A stretch of DNA of 64,000 nt from Triglochin maritima (lineage: Eukaryota; Streptophyta; Magnoliopsida; Alismatales; Juncaginaceae): contig OY821786.1 in the NCBI GenBank assembly GCA_963682175.1, positions 34,279,501 through 34,343,500 on the forward strand, in the 5' to 3' direction. The first letter of the stretch is position 1, and every line of letters starts with the position of its first letter. The translations under genes were made by a program, and so were the position numbers. A model generated the notes under the pieces. That model saw nothing but the letters and a program-made list of their open reading frames with translations. It was not told the DNA's origin and did not search any database. This document shows, piece after piece, positions 23,134 through 34,599 of the stretch.

Positions 23134-23764
23134 TGTTGGCATTTTGGCCTTAATCTATGTTTTGATGATTTAATCAATCTAATCTTAATTATAATCAATG
23201 TAGAGTAGCACACATATTGCATTGCATATATATTGCTTTGTGCTAACTTCTACAGGTGATCAAAACTCAAGAAAGAAAGGATTCAAGTCAAGACATGTAA
23301 TCAAGCTAAATTGAAGACATGTAATTTGTATTTCTTTTGAGTCTTAGGAACTTTGTGTAATTGAGCATACTTGAGCTAAAATCAACTCAAACACACACTA
23401 GGTTCCTTATAGAAGTCACACACAAACTTTCATACAATTTGGACTTCAATATATCACCCAAACTTAGACCGGAAAACACCAAACCAAAACCTAAACAGTC
23501 TGCCCACATTCGGTCGACCGAAACAGACCATTCGGTCGACCGAGTGATCAATTAATCCTGTTAGTGTTTTACTGCCCGGTTTTGGTCGATCGTGTATACC
23601 TTTTCGGTCGACCATGTAAACATATTTATCCGACCGTTAGATTTGTCGTATTATACCCGACGATCGTATTCGTATTATTTCCATATACCCCAAAATACAT
23701 TTAGTGTTCGGTCGACCGAGGACCTTGTTCGGTCGACTGAACTTATGATCTCTCGACAAACCCA

Positions 23765-25801
23765 TGTAGGATTTCATGTTTAATTATACATATATATTTT
23801 TGAATTTTTATGTATAATAAGGATCAATTTTCAATTTTCTATAATTTATTTCATGCATGCATCAATTTGTTTCAATATCTAGTTTCAAAACTTTATTAAA
23901 ACAAATTTGGACTCCGAAATTCATACCTAGAAGTTTTCTAAAACTTCTTGAAGATTCGGAGACGTTGGGGATGCTCCTCGCTGCGCCGGATGCCTCCGAG
24001 TATTCACCAAACTCTAAACAAGATCGGAGAGATGGAAGCTAGTCTCTCAATCTCCGATAGGGTTTAGAATCCAATTACTAACCCCTCTTTAATTCTCTTG
24101 AGAAGATGATCTCTTAAGAACTAAAACTAAACTTAAGAATTAAGGGATTTTCGTGGAGAATTATGGAGAGAGAATTTTTGCACAAGAAATAATGAATGAA
24201 TTAATTGGGTAATGAAATAAGCTTGCATTTATAAGCTCTCTCCAAATTACCTATTCATGTGCAACCCCTTACCCATGATCTCATGCAAAATTCCATCTAA
24301 CCATCCATTATTTAATAATAAATAATATTAGCCACGAATTAAATCAATTATGGACCAATTCCATGCATGATCTAATTAATTCTGCACAAAACCGTGTGGA
24401 CCGGTCGACCGTTTCAAGGTTCGGTCGACCGCTCGAACCATGTTTCGGTCGACCGTTCTATAACTCGGTCGACCGTTCGTAACACGAACTATTCCATCGT
24501 AATGTTCGGTCGACCGACCGAGCACATTCGGTCGACCGTTCGAACAGATGAAAATTCCCTGTTATCGGTCGAGACACGTCCGGTCGACCGCGCCCGATCG
24601 GTCGACCGTTTACTGCTATCCGGTCGACCGTTTGAGCACTGTTTTGCAGACTTGTCAAATTTCGGTTTAACCCCTACAAAATTTGACATTTCGGGATTAG
24701 TAGTAAATTCATAACTTATGTAACATATTATCCTATGTAATGATCAATCATTACACCCCATAATATTTACATCACATATGAATTTGATTTAGATTCTAAT
24801 TATGTTATTAATCACAATATAATTTTGATTTTGCTTGTTCACCCCATGTGTCATATTTTCTACATGAAACCCGACACATCTTATGAACTCAAAATCCCCA
24901 TTTCTTGTTTCCCAGTTTTGCGGTGTGACCTATGGGAGGATCTAAACTAAGTTGGCAGTGATATTAAGAGCTTAATATCACAAGCTATAAGCGGTATCTA
25001 GCTATACATTATAGTTCCCAATTAGTTAGATGTCTTAATTCCACTCGAACCAAAACCCGATCCAATTAGTGATGGAGTGCACCACTTGTGTCCGTCCCTT
25101 GCTTCATGATATTAAGAATACATACAAAGTAGTATTGTGTCATCTTTGTATTAGTATTCATTTCTTGATCTCTTTAAGCTAGTTATAAATATGTGACTTT
25201 ACTCAAATCACATTGTGCACATTATAACTTTGCTTTATCAAGGGGCCCACTAATATCATCACTCAATTAAGAGGGGCAATGATAGTCTTTTGACTAACTA
25301 TCTTCTCCAACAAAAGTTGTACTTAACCAACCAATGTCTTTACACTACACTGATTGATAGTTCAAGACACTGATCTAATTAAGTATTCCTTAAGTGATTA
25401 GATATAAGTCTCATATCAAAGGACCAAAGACACAGTAAAATATTAATGACACAGAAACACATTTCTATAATATTTTACTTATTAGGTCTATTCAGTATAC
25501 AAAAGTAATATTTTCCTCTTTTGCATACCCGTGTTGTCACTCACTTGTAGAGCTACAATGATCTATGACCAACACGACAATCTTAACTCGGTAATTAATG
25601 TTCCATGTTAATTACCATGATTGCGAATATCTTTTGTTTTATGTAAACCAATATCTTTTAGAGCTCTACGGTTAAGGACCAAGAGTCTCTTCCTTAACAC
25701 TTCTAAAAGACGAATAACATAAACAAGGAACAAAATGATTTCTCATTCAATTCATAATAATTGACATTTAAAATTAAAACTTTTAGAACACATTCCCTTC
25801 A
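23765..25801 (-). mobile_element. Nested solo LTR of the first copia family
   Basis: On the plus strand it starts TGTAGGATTTCATG, the reverse of the copia LTR end, and stops at ACACATTCCCTTCA. The length of 2037 bp matches the 3' LTR (2046 bp). A perfect TSD ACCCA is at 23760-23764 and 25802-25806. It retains the 188-bp block missing from the 5' LTR of the full element. Its own GGTCGACC array is at 24400-24640. It inserted inside the palindrome array of a family-B LTR. A solo LTR normally arises by recombination between the two LTRs of a full element. Confidence 0.93.
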
Positions 25802-26142
25802 ACCCAAAGTGCATGTTGGTTTTCGGTCGACCGTGGACCTTGTTTTGGTCGACCGAATTTGATCTTGTTTGTCAACCCCGTAGAGCCTGTTATAAATCGG
25901 TCGATCGAACCCATCTCGGTGTTCGACCGATAGCTTAAGTGTACCTAAGTCATAGCCTTTGGCGGTCGACCGTTCCTTAACCGGTCGACTAAACCGTGTC
26001 CAAAACTGCCCAACGGTCGACCGAACTTACCAATCCGGTCGACCGAACTTATGCAGAAATGCATCCTGCAAGTTTCTGTTTTGTGTATCTCCACAATCTT
26101 TTACCAAACCTTTCCCAACGGCTATAATTCACTTGGATATTA

Positions 26143-26151
26143 TAAATAGGT
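26143..26151 (+). promoter_or_regulatory. TATA box of the family-B LTR
   Basis: TATAAATAG, preceded by CAACGGCT at 26118-26125. The CAACGGCT/AACGGCT word lies the same short distance upstream of the TATA box in all four family-B LTRs. Confidence 0.6.
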
Positions 26152-26691
26152 GTTCCTATGACACAATTACATAGCTATTACACTTCCATTTGTCATATAC
26201 ACTTAAGAGAAACTCCCAAGTCTCTCATATCCCAAATCCTACTCTCCAAGCCTTAACTTCCACATCTTAGCATCAATTCCAGATCCTAAGCTAAGTGTGC
26301 TCAAGTTAGAGAGTGTGTTCCACTAAACTTCTCAGTTGTAAAGAAGCAAGGACTTCAGTGAAAGACCGAAGTGTTCCTCTTGGATTGTGAGAGAAGAAAG
26401 TCAAGCTCACGAGGGGGTTCATGGAGCTTGTTTTGTAAAAGGCTTAATCTCGGCCCGAAACGAGGTTGATAGTGAAGATGCGAGCGGAACTCGAGGGTGA
26501 TCGAGCAGAGCTTGCAAGAGAGGAAGTAGGCGGGAGGCCGAACCTCTATAAAAATCCCCCGTCTCCTTGTGTTTTGCATTGTATTTCTTACTTGCTTTTT
26601 TATTTGTTTTAATTCCGCTGTACATTCTTTGATTGTTTAAACAAGTAGGTAATTAACTTAAAAATGATTAAAATTAGAGACCCTTACGATC

Positions 26692-26907
26692 ATGAATGCA
26701 GAGCCAAACTTAGACGATGATGCTGACACCATCATTCATATTGATAGTGACAACAACCCTAGCCATTGGTCTCTAGATCATCCATTGTCCACCGGTGATG
26801 GAGACGTGCATTCGGACCCCTGTCCTTTGCACCTCAGCACTCATGATAGCATGTCATTGAATGCTTAAGATTACGACCCGAGTGATGATAGTGAGATGAA
26901 CTTGTAA
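26692..26907 (+). pseudogene. Acidic coding fragment of unknown origin
   Basis: A 58-codon frame, rich in Asp (NLDDDADTIIHIDSDN, HPLSTGDGDVHSD), ends with TAA at 26866-26868. The same frame then continues with DYDPSDDSEMNL to TAA at 26905. The continued acidity past the first stop suggests a real former C-terminus with one nonsense change (SLNA then stop). No domain is recognised. It abuts the family-B LTR, which may have split it from upstream exons. Confidence 0.4.
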
Positions 26908-27654
26908 ACTTTGTACAAATTTGAAGATGACTAGTATTGCTCCTGTTTGTTGTGGTCGTGCTACAATTCAGAAGTGTATGTTAGCTATGGGAATGAATGA
27001 TTGGTGTTCTGTTACTATACTAAGGTTTAGAATTCAGTTATGAATTATGTATTTCATATGGTATGAAGTTGCTTCCAATGTTTTATTTTCTTGTTCCAAA
27101 CCTCTCTTTGGTTTCTCGTAATTGTGTTTCGAATTCTTTTTCCAAAATCTGCTTGCAAATAGTAATATATAAATCACTACGTTTCCTTTTTTTGTCTCCA
27201 AAAATCCAAAACCCTGTGTTATTTTGATCTATTGCTATTTGGATTTGTTACGCTATCAATTTTAGATCCTCCTAGAAAATGCCATCAATTATTACTGAAC
27301 TTCTGTCAGTTATAATGCTTCTCATCATGCAAGTTATACTTAACTTCTGTCAGTGTGTAACTTTAGATATTTGCTATCAGATTAGTAAAATGATGTCGGC
27401 TTATATAACTTCATTGGTGAAATTTGATATATATATATATAATATTACTTAAATGATTGTTGGGCAGAGCTGAACAGAGATGCATTTCTGTTTTTTGGCT
27501 TGGAATGGGATAAACATTATTGGCATTGTACACTTGTTCTTCATATTTAAATGTACCTGGTTATAACGAGATGATTAGTAGCATATCATGCATCATATTC
27601 ATGTTATATAACCATAATTTTACCCAAATTTTGTGCTACTCGAGTGTTTGTTGT

Positions 27655-28945
27655 GTATTTCCACGTATTAAGTAATAAAGAAGAGAACAGAAGAGAAAAA
27701 GACTGAAATATAAGAAGAAATGACTTAAATAAAACAAACTAGACCTGCTCATCATACACAATGACCCATTTGCAAGAGGGAATGACCTGAATGTAAGCCG
27801 AAAGGACCAAATAGCAAATTGAGAAACTACACACCATCACGAGGAGTATTTTGACAATTAGATTTGGGCTCAGATTCCAATAACTGATCCGAATGCACCC
27901 CACGTGAAGAATTGAAGCATTTAAGAAGATAACTGAAATCAGATCATATCATACAAAAAGTGACTGCAGATTGGCAACCCCATACCTCCAATTGGCGGTC
28001 TCGTTTGGTCCAAATCTGACCTAGTTTTGCATTGTTATGGGTTATGTAGTTTATGCCCATTTTAGGTATGTTTCATTAGTCCCATTCCGGGGGGTTGCTC
28101 CCACTTGTCTTTTTCATGTCTGTAAATAGAACTCATCTTCCTCATTTGTAATCTACCCATTACTTGGTGGTCATTCTCTCTACTTGGAATAAGCATTTGA
28201 AGCAGAACTTAAGGTTGAGATGATGCAACTTTGTAATGTGAATTATGTAAATAAAATATATATTTTTAGTTTTGCTTGAATATTGTCTATTTTTGAATGT
28301 TTAGTTTAGTTTAGTTTTCCTAATCTTGGTATAACTCGTTAGAATGTCTTTCTTTCTTAGTATAATTGTTAGCTTAATGTGTAGTGAGTAGTTTCATCCC
28401 CTTTTGGGGTGGAGATGATGTTTATACATGTAATGAATAATGTGAATGAATGTTATATTATGCAATATGTGATGAATGTGAATGTATGCTTGTTTGTTTA
28501 AATATGAATACTTAACTTGATGGGTTTTACCACAACTTTTAGACACTTTCTATGCTTGTTTAGGTTCTTAATAACAAACTTGTTTATGCTCATGTTAATC
28601 AACTAGGTTTGTGATTGAAATGACAGGTTTTACCACAACCATTAGATACTTCCTATTCATGAAAACACAATATATACTTGTGCCTTATTGAATACATTTA
28701 CCACCACCTTATCACACGTGTACACACACTCCACCCCTTAGGGGTTGTCTCTACTGAATCTTATCTTTCGCATTTGTTGGTTGATAGTTCAATGTAGTTA
28801 GTTAGCATAATCCGCTCATTCTCCTCTGTTTTCCCACTCTAGTATGGTTGGAACAACAAGACTCACAACTCCTTGAGGTTCGACCCGTATTTGTCACGTC
28901 TTCACCGACACTGCGTACTTACGGTTATTATAACTAAATCAATCA
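27655..28945 (+). repeat. Ty3/gypsy LTR remnant, probable solo LTR
   Basis: The 3' end, GGTTCGACCCGTATTTGTCA and CGTCTTCACCGACACTGCGT then ATAACTAAATCAATCA, is a diverged match to the U5 end of the gypsy LTRs at 9773 and 15910 read on the minus strand. No PBS follows it. A plausible LTR-type promoter region lies near 28110-28190. The 5' boundary and TSD were not found; the start given is the nearest TG. Confidence 0.5.
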
Positions 28946-28994
28946 CTAGATTCGGGTTTTGTTTCTGAGAGTTGATATATTGATCTCTAAAACA

Positions 28995-29290
28995 ACAATA
29001 ATTGTTGGTAAATGACCGACGTGTTATGTTGGTAAACAGTTCTATACCACGTCGGACTACGTTAGTTGAAACAGAAGGTCTCATCTATTATTAAAAAATA
29101 GAATTTCGAAAAAAATCAAATAATAGAATATACCACGTCGATTAGTTGGCAAACGACAACCGGTATGTCATTTTCATTAAAATAATAATTCCTGACCACA
29201 TCAATTTTTCCAACATACCATGTTATGTTCTTTATTGAATTTTTTGGGTGAAATTTCACGTCAGTTTTAACGAAATAAGCAACGTGTTAT
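28995..29290. repeat. Array of TACCACGTCGG / CCGACGTGTTA motifs, array 2
   Basis: Variants include CCGACGTGTTATG, TACCACGTCGGAC, TACCACGTCGATT, TACCATGTTATG and AACGTGTTATG in about 300 bp. The motif matches array 1 at 21555-21715. Confidence 0.55.
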
Positions 29291-29490
29291 GTCCTTAATT
29301 GTATATTTTTTGTTAAATTCTAATTTTATTTTTAATCTCTCGTAAATTTCCTACGATTGAAACAAAAATAGACAACATGAAAATCCATGCAATTGAAATA
29401 GAAATACACCACATAAATTCTCTCTAATTGAAACATGCATACACCACAACATTCTGATTGTGTTCTACCAATGTATATTTTAATAATGTC

Positions 29491-29620
29491 ATATATATAT
29501 ACGTGTGTGACATTTTTTGTATATACATTTCAAAGATCCTGGTGTATACTGATATATATCAGTATACACCAGGATCTTTGAAATGTATATACAAAAAATG
29601 TCACACACGTATATATATAT
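29491..29620. repeat. Perfect 130-bp palindrome, no spacer
   Basis: Every base from 29491 to 29555 pairs with its complement from 29620 back to 29556, including non-repetitive words such as AAAGATCCTGGTGTATAC. Only the outer ten bases and the centre are AT-repeat, so simple-repeat slippage does not explain it. The right arm runs on into a longer (AT)n tract. No coding function. Confidence 0.97.
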
Positions 29621-29639
29621 ATATATATATATCAGTTAA

Positions 29640-31010
29640 CTTATTACACATAATCTCAAAAGTTTTACTATGTACATCCAATAAAAACAGACGTACACTT
29701 GCAAAAAAATTGAAATTGTAAGATTGTTCAGGTAAACGTAGTACTATATTTGTTGTGTAAACTATGTTAGTGTTGTACACTATATTAATTTGTGTTGTAA
29801 TCTCAAAAGATTTCTATCTTTCTAATGCAGCTCGGTTTCTATCTTTAGACAATAAAAGGAAGCATACGTGAACGGTGATGAGAAATGAATTGCATTAGAA
29901 AGGAACCAGAGGAGCCCAAAATACAAAAAGAAGAAGAAAAATGGTTCGAGATATACAGTTAATCCAAACAACAGAACCTGCTGGCTATGTACTTAGCACA
30001 TAAGTGAGGAAGACCACAAGCAAGAAGGAGGAGATTCCTCGAGGTTACTACGAGTAGGGCATTAGCACCAATATGTTGATAACCTCTGGATAGGATAATT
30101 GCCAACATTATGTGTTGATGGTGACGGTGATGATGATGATATAAGAACTTGCGAACACGGTTTTAGCCTCTATAAATACACAACTAGTGATGGCGTTGGT
30201 TGATGTGGAATCAAAACCGGATTCCTTCCGTTTCCTTAACGGTCATGTCCATCGATTTACTTTTGATTTTTAATATAATTGGAAATTCAAATCATATATT
30301 TTAATATATATAAGATGAATTACCCATGCCACTTAAAATTCATAAATTTAAATATACGTTTTCAATAATATCAAGACTAATAAAAATGAATGCATATATA
30401 TTTGTCAGTCATTTATTTTATATGAACTGATTATCAAATTTTACGATTTTTGACGATATGTATTGTTTGGATTCAATTATATCAAAAATAAAAAAATGCA
30501 TTAAAGAAACTTGTCCCTTGAGTAAATGGAGGGAATTCTGTCCTTTGTATTAAAGAATTAAACTTTATCTCTATATCGATCACAATATCAACAATCGTTG
30601 TCATCCATCTTAGAAGAATCAAAAAAATAAAGGGTGAATTGCAGTTTGTCTTCTGTTCTTTCACTAGTTGACATTTTGCACGACTGATGTTTAAAACATT
30701 GTAGTTTGGACCCCCATGGTTTTTAAAAGAAGTCTGAGTTAATTCGATTATTTTAGCTTGACACACTTCAGAAATTAGAAAAAAAAATCAAAACATATGA
30801 TGAGTAGAACAATTACAAAAACCCAGAACGACCGGTTGTTGCGCACCCCTAATTCCACCTCTTTAGAAATGGTAAAATGATTCCTGGCAGCCTATCAACA
30901 TATGAGAAGTTATCGACGTCAATCCGTTAGGACACTATAAGATGAAAAAATAGCAAAGTTATTTATATTAATAACAACAAACAACTAAGTAATAATAGTA
31001 ACAACAAACA
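29640..31010. other. Anonymous intergenic DNA
   Basis: No gene is supported. At 30630-30760 a block (GGTGAATTGCAGTTTGTC, TTTCACTAGTTGACATTTTG, AAAACATTGTAGTTTGGACC) resembles plant MITE-type repeats, but ends were not defined. A GATGATGAT run lies at about 30130. Confidence 0.4.
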
Positions 31011-31019
31011 TATCGTCAT

Positions 31020-32950
31020 ACCAGATCCTGCACCCGTGGTTATGGACGATCGAGACGAATTGGAAGACCGACCACGACCCCTGCTCCCACTACTGGAAGA
31101 CGACCACGACCTCGCTTAGCATACTCAAAGGCACTCGGGTCTCGACGTGTCGACTTTCCCCTTGGTCGACATTGTACCTTAGTATTTTCTGCGGGTTCTT
31201 GATAGTTTGACTGATCGGGGTGTAACTGTGCGTATAAAATATGAGAGTCACTACGAATTACTGCAGGGTCGCTCCCCGAATCTCCTCAAAGCTTCCGAAA
31301 ATGCTCGACGTCTTGTGCTGACTGATCCACAAACTCTGACATTTGGACTCCTTCTCCAATGACAAGTGTTTTCCAGAATAGATGAATCTGCTCTAAATAA
31401 ATTTCATCACCTGACTCAATACAATCGTGCATGGTACATGCACAAGGAATCTCATGTGACGTCAGAAAAGCGTACTCGCAGTGATATTCTACTTGATTGC
31501 TTAAGTCCTGCATTTTCTTATACTCCTTACTCAATAATGACAAGTAGTGATGCGAAACTCGGCCATTTATATGCTGATACAAAGCACCTATGTAGTTAGT
31601 CAAATTTCGACGTCTCGACTCTTCAAGCAAAATATTCGTCAGCTGCATTTCAATAGCCGCGTTCAAGCAGTCGAAAAGAGTGTCCAGAGATGCGGTCGTT
31701 GTAGTGATGCACTCTTTCAGAGCCGAATGAGCGCTTTCAACCCTACAATTCGTAGTGTTGCTGAAATGAAGGACTTTGTTCGTCCAATTCAACACAAACT
31801 TTTTTATGCAATAGTCACGTGTCTTCTAGATACTCTGTGATAGCTGGGCAAAAGTTATAAGTATCTTTCAGATTACGGACTACTCTATCATACACGGTTT
31901 GTGAAGCAGAATACATAACTTTCCTCCACTTTCCACACTTCAAATTGTCTGCAAGCTTCTTGTTCTTGCTGAATACGTGGTATGCGTAGTTGTACACGTC
32001 TTTGTTGATATGCCAGGTGCAAAGTAAATGAGCAGACTCAGGAAAAACCTCTCCCACTGATTGCATCAGGCCTAACTCCCGGTCCGTTATTATTGTAGTC
32101 GGGCTGACATTATCCAATAACAGATCTCACAACTTCTCCAACACCCACCGATAACTAGACTCGGTCTCATCCTTCATAATTGCATAGCCAACGAGGAAGT
32201 TCATGTTTGTTGGAGTCACCCTAACCATCGCGAACAAAGATATCTTGTACTTGTTCGTTTTGTATGTCGAATCCATGCAGATTACAAAACGGTATGTGCG
32301 CAACAACTGAACTGACGTCGGATGTGCCAAAATGCGTAAGTGAGGACATTAGTTTCTTCATCCACCATAATCCAACAATGTAAGTACTAATACTGCACTG
32401 CCTGATTCAGAAACTGCTGAGCGGGATTCCTGTCTTCAGATTTTGTCCTCCTCATGTACTCTCTGAAGTTATAAATGAGTCTCTGATTGGGATTATCATC
32501 CGAGAATTTCTCCTTTCCTGCAAAGAAGATGTTACGTGGTCTCGCTTGTGTCTCAGTCATATCACGAACAATTTTCTTGGCCCCAGAACTAAGACCGCTG
32601 ATCTGTCGGTGACCCTCGGGATAAACTGCAAGTCTGTGGTTGTGCTGCCCATGAGTACTATTAGAAGCTACGACCCATCCATCATGATCCCGTCGCTTGA
32701 CTACCTTTATCAAAAAACGACAACCGCAACCCTTTCTTTTCGTGTTCTTCCGTAGTGCAATATCCATATCACGAGAACTCATTTCATTTCTGCGATCGCA
32801 TCTCAGATAACAATCCATCCGATTATCTACTTTGAATTTGTTGGATGATAATACCAAAAAAAACCTGGCTCCGATGGCAACTTGTTTCGCCCATTTACAC
32901 GCGTCCTCGATTGTTGGAAATACTTGTGTACTATCAAAAAACTCACTCTA
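31020..32950 (-). pseudogene. MULE transposase with FAR1-like zinc-binding N-terminus
   Basis: Reading 32950 to 31020, a FAR1/WRKY-GCM1-type DNA-binding region comes first (KRKGCGCRFLIKVVKRR, then HNHRL). A short linker leads to the MULE transposase core: MDSTYKTNKYKISLF carries the first catalytic Asp of DSTY, and PTTIITDRELGLM and CTWHINKDV follow. The C-terminal part has HEIPCACTMHDCI, a degenerate SWIM-like region, and a GRP-rich tail (about 31060-31150). Damage includes a TGA in the core at about 32118-32126 and a frame change near 31800 and again near 32340-32386. All signature regions are present, so this is a fairly recent loss of function. Element termini were not identified. Confidence 0.88.
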
Positions 32951-33029
32951 ATCTACTCCATCACCACTGAAATCCTACAACAGAACTTGAAATAATTTAA
33001 AATATTACAATATAAATAAATTTAAAAAA

Positions 33030-33105
33030 AAATATGTTGGGGCGTCTAGCTAGCACGCCCCCTTCATTGAGGGGTCGTCTGGCTGGGACACCCCAATATA
33101 TTTTT
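33030..33105. repeat. Hairpin-prone GGGGCGTCTAGCTAG block
   Basis: GGGGCGTCTAGCTAG-CACGCCCC is nearly self-complementary, and the wider block (TTGGGGCGTCT ... GGGACACCCCAA) is also inverted. It lies between the MULE and hAT relics and could be a terminus of either, but no TSD was found. Confidence 0.4.
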
Positions 33106-33216
33106 TTCCGGTCTTTTCTAATCTTTTATAGTAGTTAATTTTAATTCATCAATCATCATCATGACTTTCTCATTTATGAAAAAATTTACTTTCTGTTTGC
33201 ATATTTAGTAATTTTC

Positions 33217-34560
33217 ATGGCTTTAACATCTGATTCTGAAGATAATGATAACCTACCTCCCCCTCATGTTAATACACCTAGACCGACGAGTACAACTACT
33301 AGGAAAGAAACATCTCCAGTATTTGATGATTTTGATGAAGGACGAATTGCTGAGGGTAAACCAATTGCTACTTATAAACGTTGTGTTAACTTATATTCGG
33401 CTAAGTCGGAGGAACTGGTCATCTAAGTAGATATGTACTTAAATGTAAAGTTAAGAACAATGTATCATCAGTAGTGGATTCACGTCAATCTGTTTTAGAC
33501 ACAACTAGTGGAACTTTAAATTTTAGAAGATATTGTCAAATTAAAGGTAGAGAGATAATTGTTGATTTCACAATTAAGGATGAACTACCATTTAACACAT
33601 GTGAATCTAAAGGCCTTAGAGAAGCAATTCACTACCATAATCCACAATTTAAACAATTTTCTAGAAGAACATTAAAAAACTATTGCTTTTGATAAATTTG
33701 GTAAATAAAGACAACGTATGATTAATTATTTTTCATCAATGAGAAATAATGTAGCATTAACTAGTGACGTTTGGACCGGTCCAAATAATTATTTTTACTG
33801 TTGCGTAACTACTCATTATTTAGATGATTTATGGTGTTTAAATAAAAACAAATTATTTCTTTTTTACCTATTTTGCATCCACACACTACCATGGTTACAT
33901 TTGATCATATTAAAGATGTCATGATAGCTAATAATATTGAAAATAAAATTTGTGCAATTGCATTTGATAATGCTACTAATAAGAATTCATCAGTAAAAAT
34001 GTTTATAAATTATTGTCATCCACTTGTAAATGGTTTAGTGATGAGTATCATAATTTATCATTTTACCCTCACTATTATCTTATTTTTGTATTTGAATAAT
34101 GTTATGTCAAGTGTTTTGTTCTCATTTTGTAGGTTACAAGAGAAATAGATACAATTGCTGAGAATATTGAAAAGTGAAAGGACTTGAATATAAAATCGGA
34201 ATATAAAGTCAAAGTTTGAGGGCATGATACAAAAAGTCCACTCCACATGTTTCTGCACTTTATTGTGCTGCAAATTGATGGGAAAATACTCAAATTATAG
34301 GTATAAATTTGGATTATGCAATCAACATCAAATAGGAAAATTCAGATAAGGAAAATCTCGACTGCCAGCACATGCTACTTGTTTTGCTCATAACATGCAC
34401 ATCCAAATTCCAAATTTGATGATTTTAGATGTGTTGGAAAAACAATTTAAAGGAGGTGAGGATGAGAGTTGGACACAAAGGCTAGAGCCGACCAACAATG
34501 TCATGCCTCTAGAACAGCTCAGAAGGTACGCTATTATATACATGCTAATGGTCTGCGATT
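33217..34560 (+). pseudogene. hAT transposase, N-terminal half
   Basis: The order matches plant hAT (RICESLEEPER/DAYSLEEPER-like) transposases. A BED finger at 33320-33460 is split by a frame change (GTGHLSRYVLKCK in the second frame) and degenerate: TYKRC for CxxC, and RY where His is expected. Next come a linker (SRRTLKN) and the DDE-fold start, NVALTSDVWTGPNNYFYCCV, at 33748-33820, with the conserved TSDxW. NKICAIAFDNATNKNSSV at 33930-33990 carries the second acidic position (DNAT/DNAS). A weaker CFAHNMHIQI lies near 34385. Several stops occur. Homology resumes at about 37020, so the gene is split by an insertion block. Confidence 0.85.
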
Positions 34561-34599
34561 TCCAATGCCAAGTCCCTTTTTAACTCATTAGCAAGAATC

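Larger units (their letters stand above)
23134..26692 (+). mobile_element. Family-B solo LTR (copia-type) with a nested solo LTR
   Basis: It starts TGTTGGCATTTTGG, like the copies at 51385 and (reverse) 50043. Without the nested insertion it is about 1.5 kb, matching the other copies (1482-1644 bp). It carries CGGTCGACCG palindromes at 23512-23740 and 25820-26050 and a TATA box at 26143. The conserved U5 has GAAGTGTTCCTCTTGGATTG followed by TGAGAGAAG. The 3' end is decayed (CCCTTACGATCA instead of ACACGATCCTACA). The TSD is uncertain: CATCA before, CATGA possible after. No PBS or coding part follows, so it is a solo LTR. Confidence 0.8.

Noticed and set aside
24394..24714. Open frames rich in VDRS/RSTE/GRP repeats across the palindrome arrays (also 8653-8874, 49351-49618, 51605-52283)
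   Set aside because: They are translations of the CGGTCGACCG array (VDR, GRP, STE in the three frames) inside LTRs. Open frames occur on both strands, and there is no start context or homologue.
26355..26625. Minus-strand frames in the U5 of family-B LTRs (also 48573-48940, 52452-52919)
   Set aside because: The sequence is conserved because it is LTR U5 present in all four copies. Frames differ between copies and are not kept open.
29458..29721. 87-codon plus-strand frame across the palindrome
   Set aside because: It covers the foldback and an (AT)n tract, and the protein is low-complexity Tyr/Ile.
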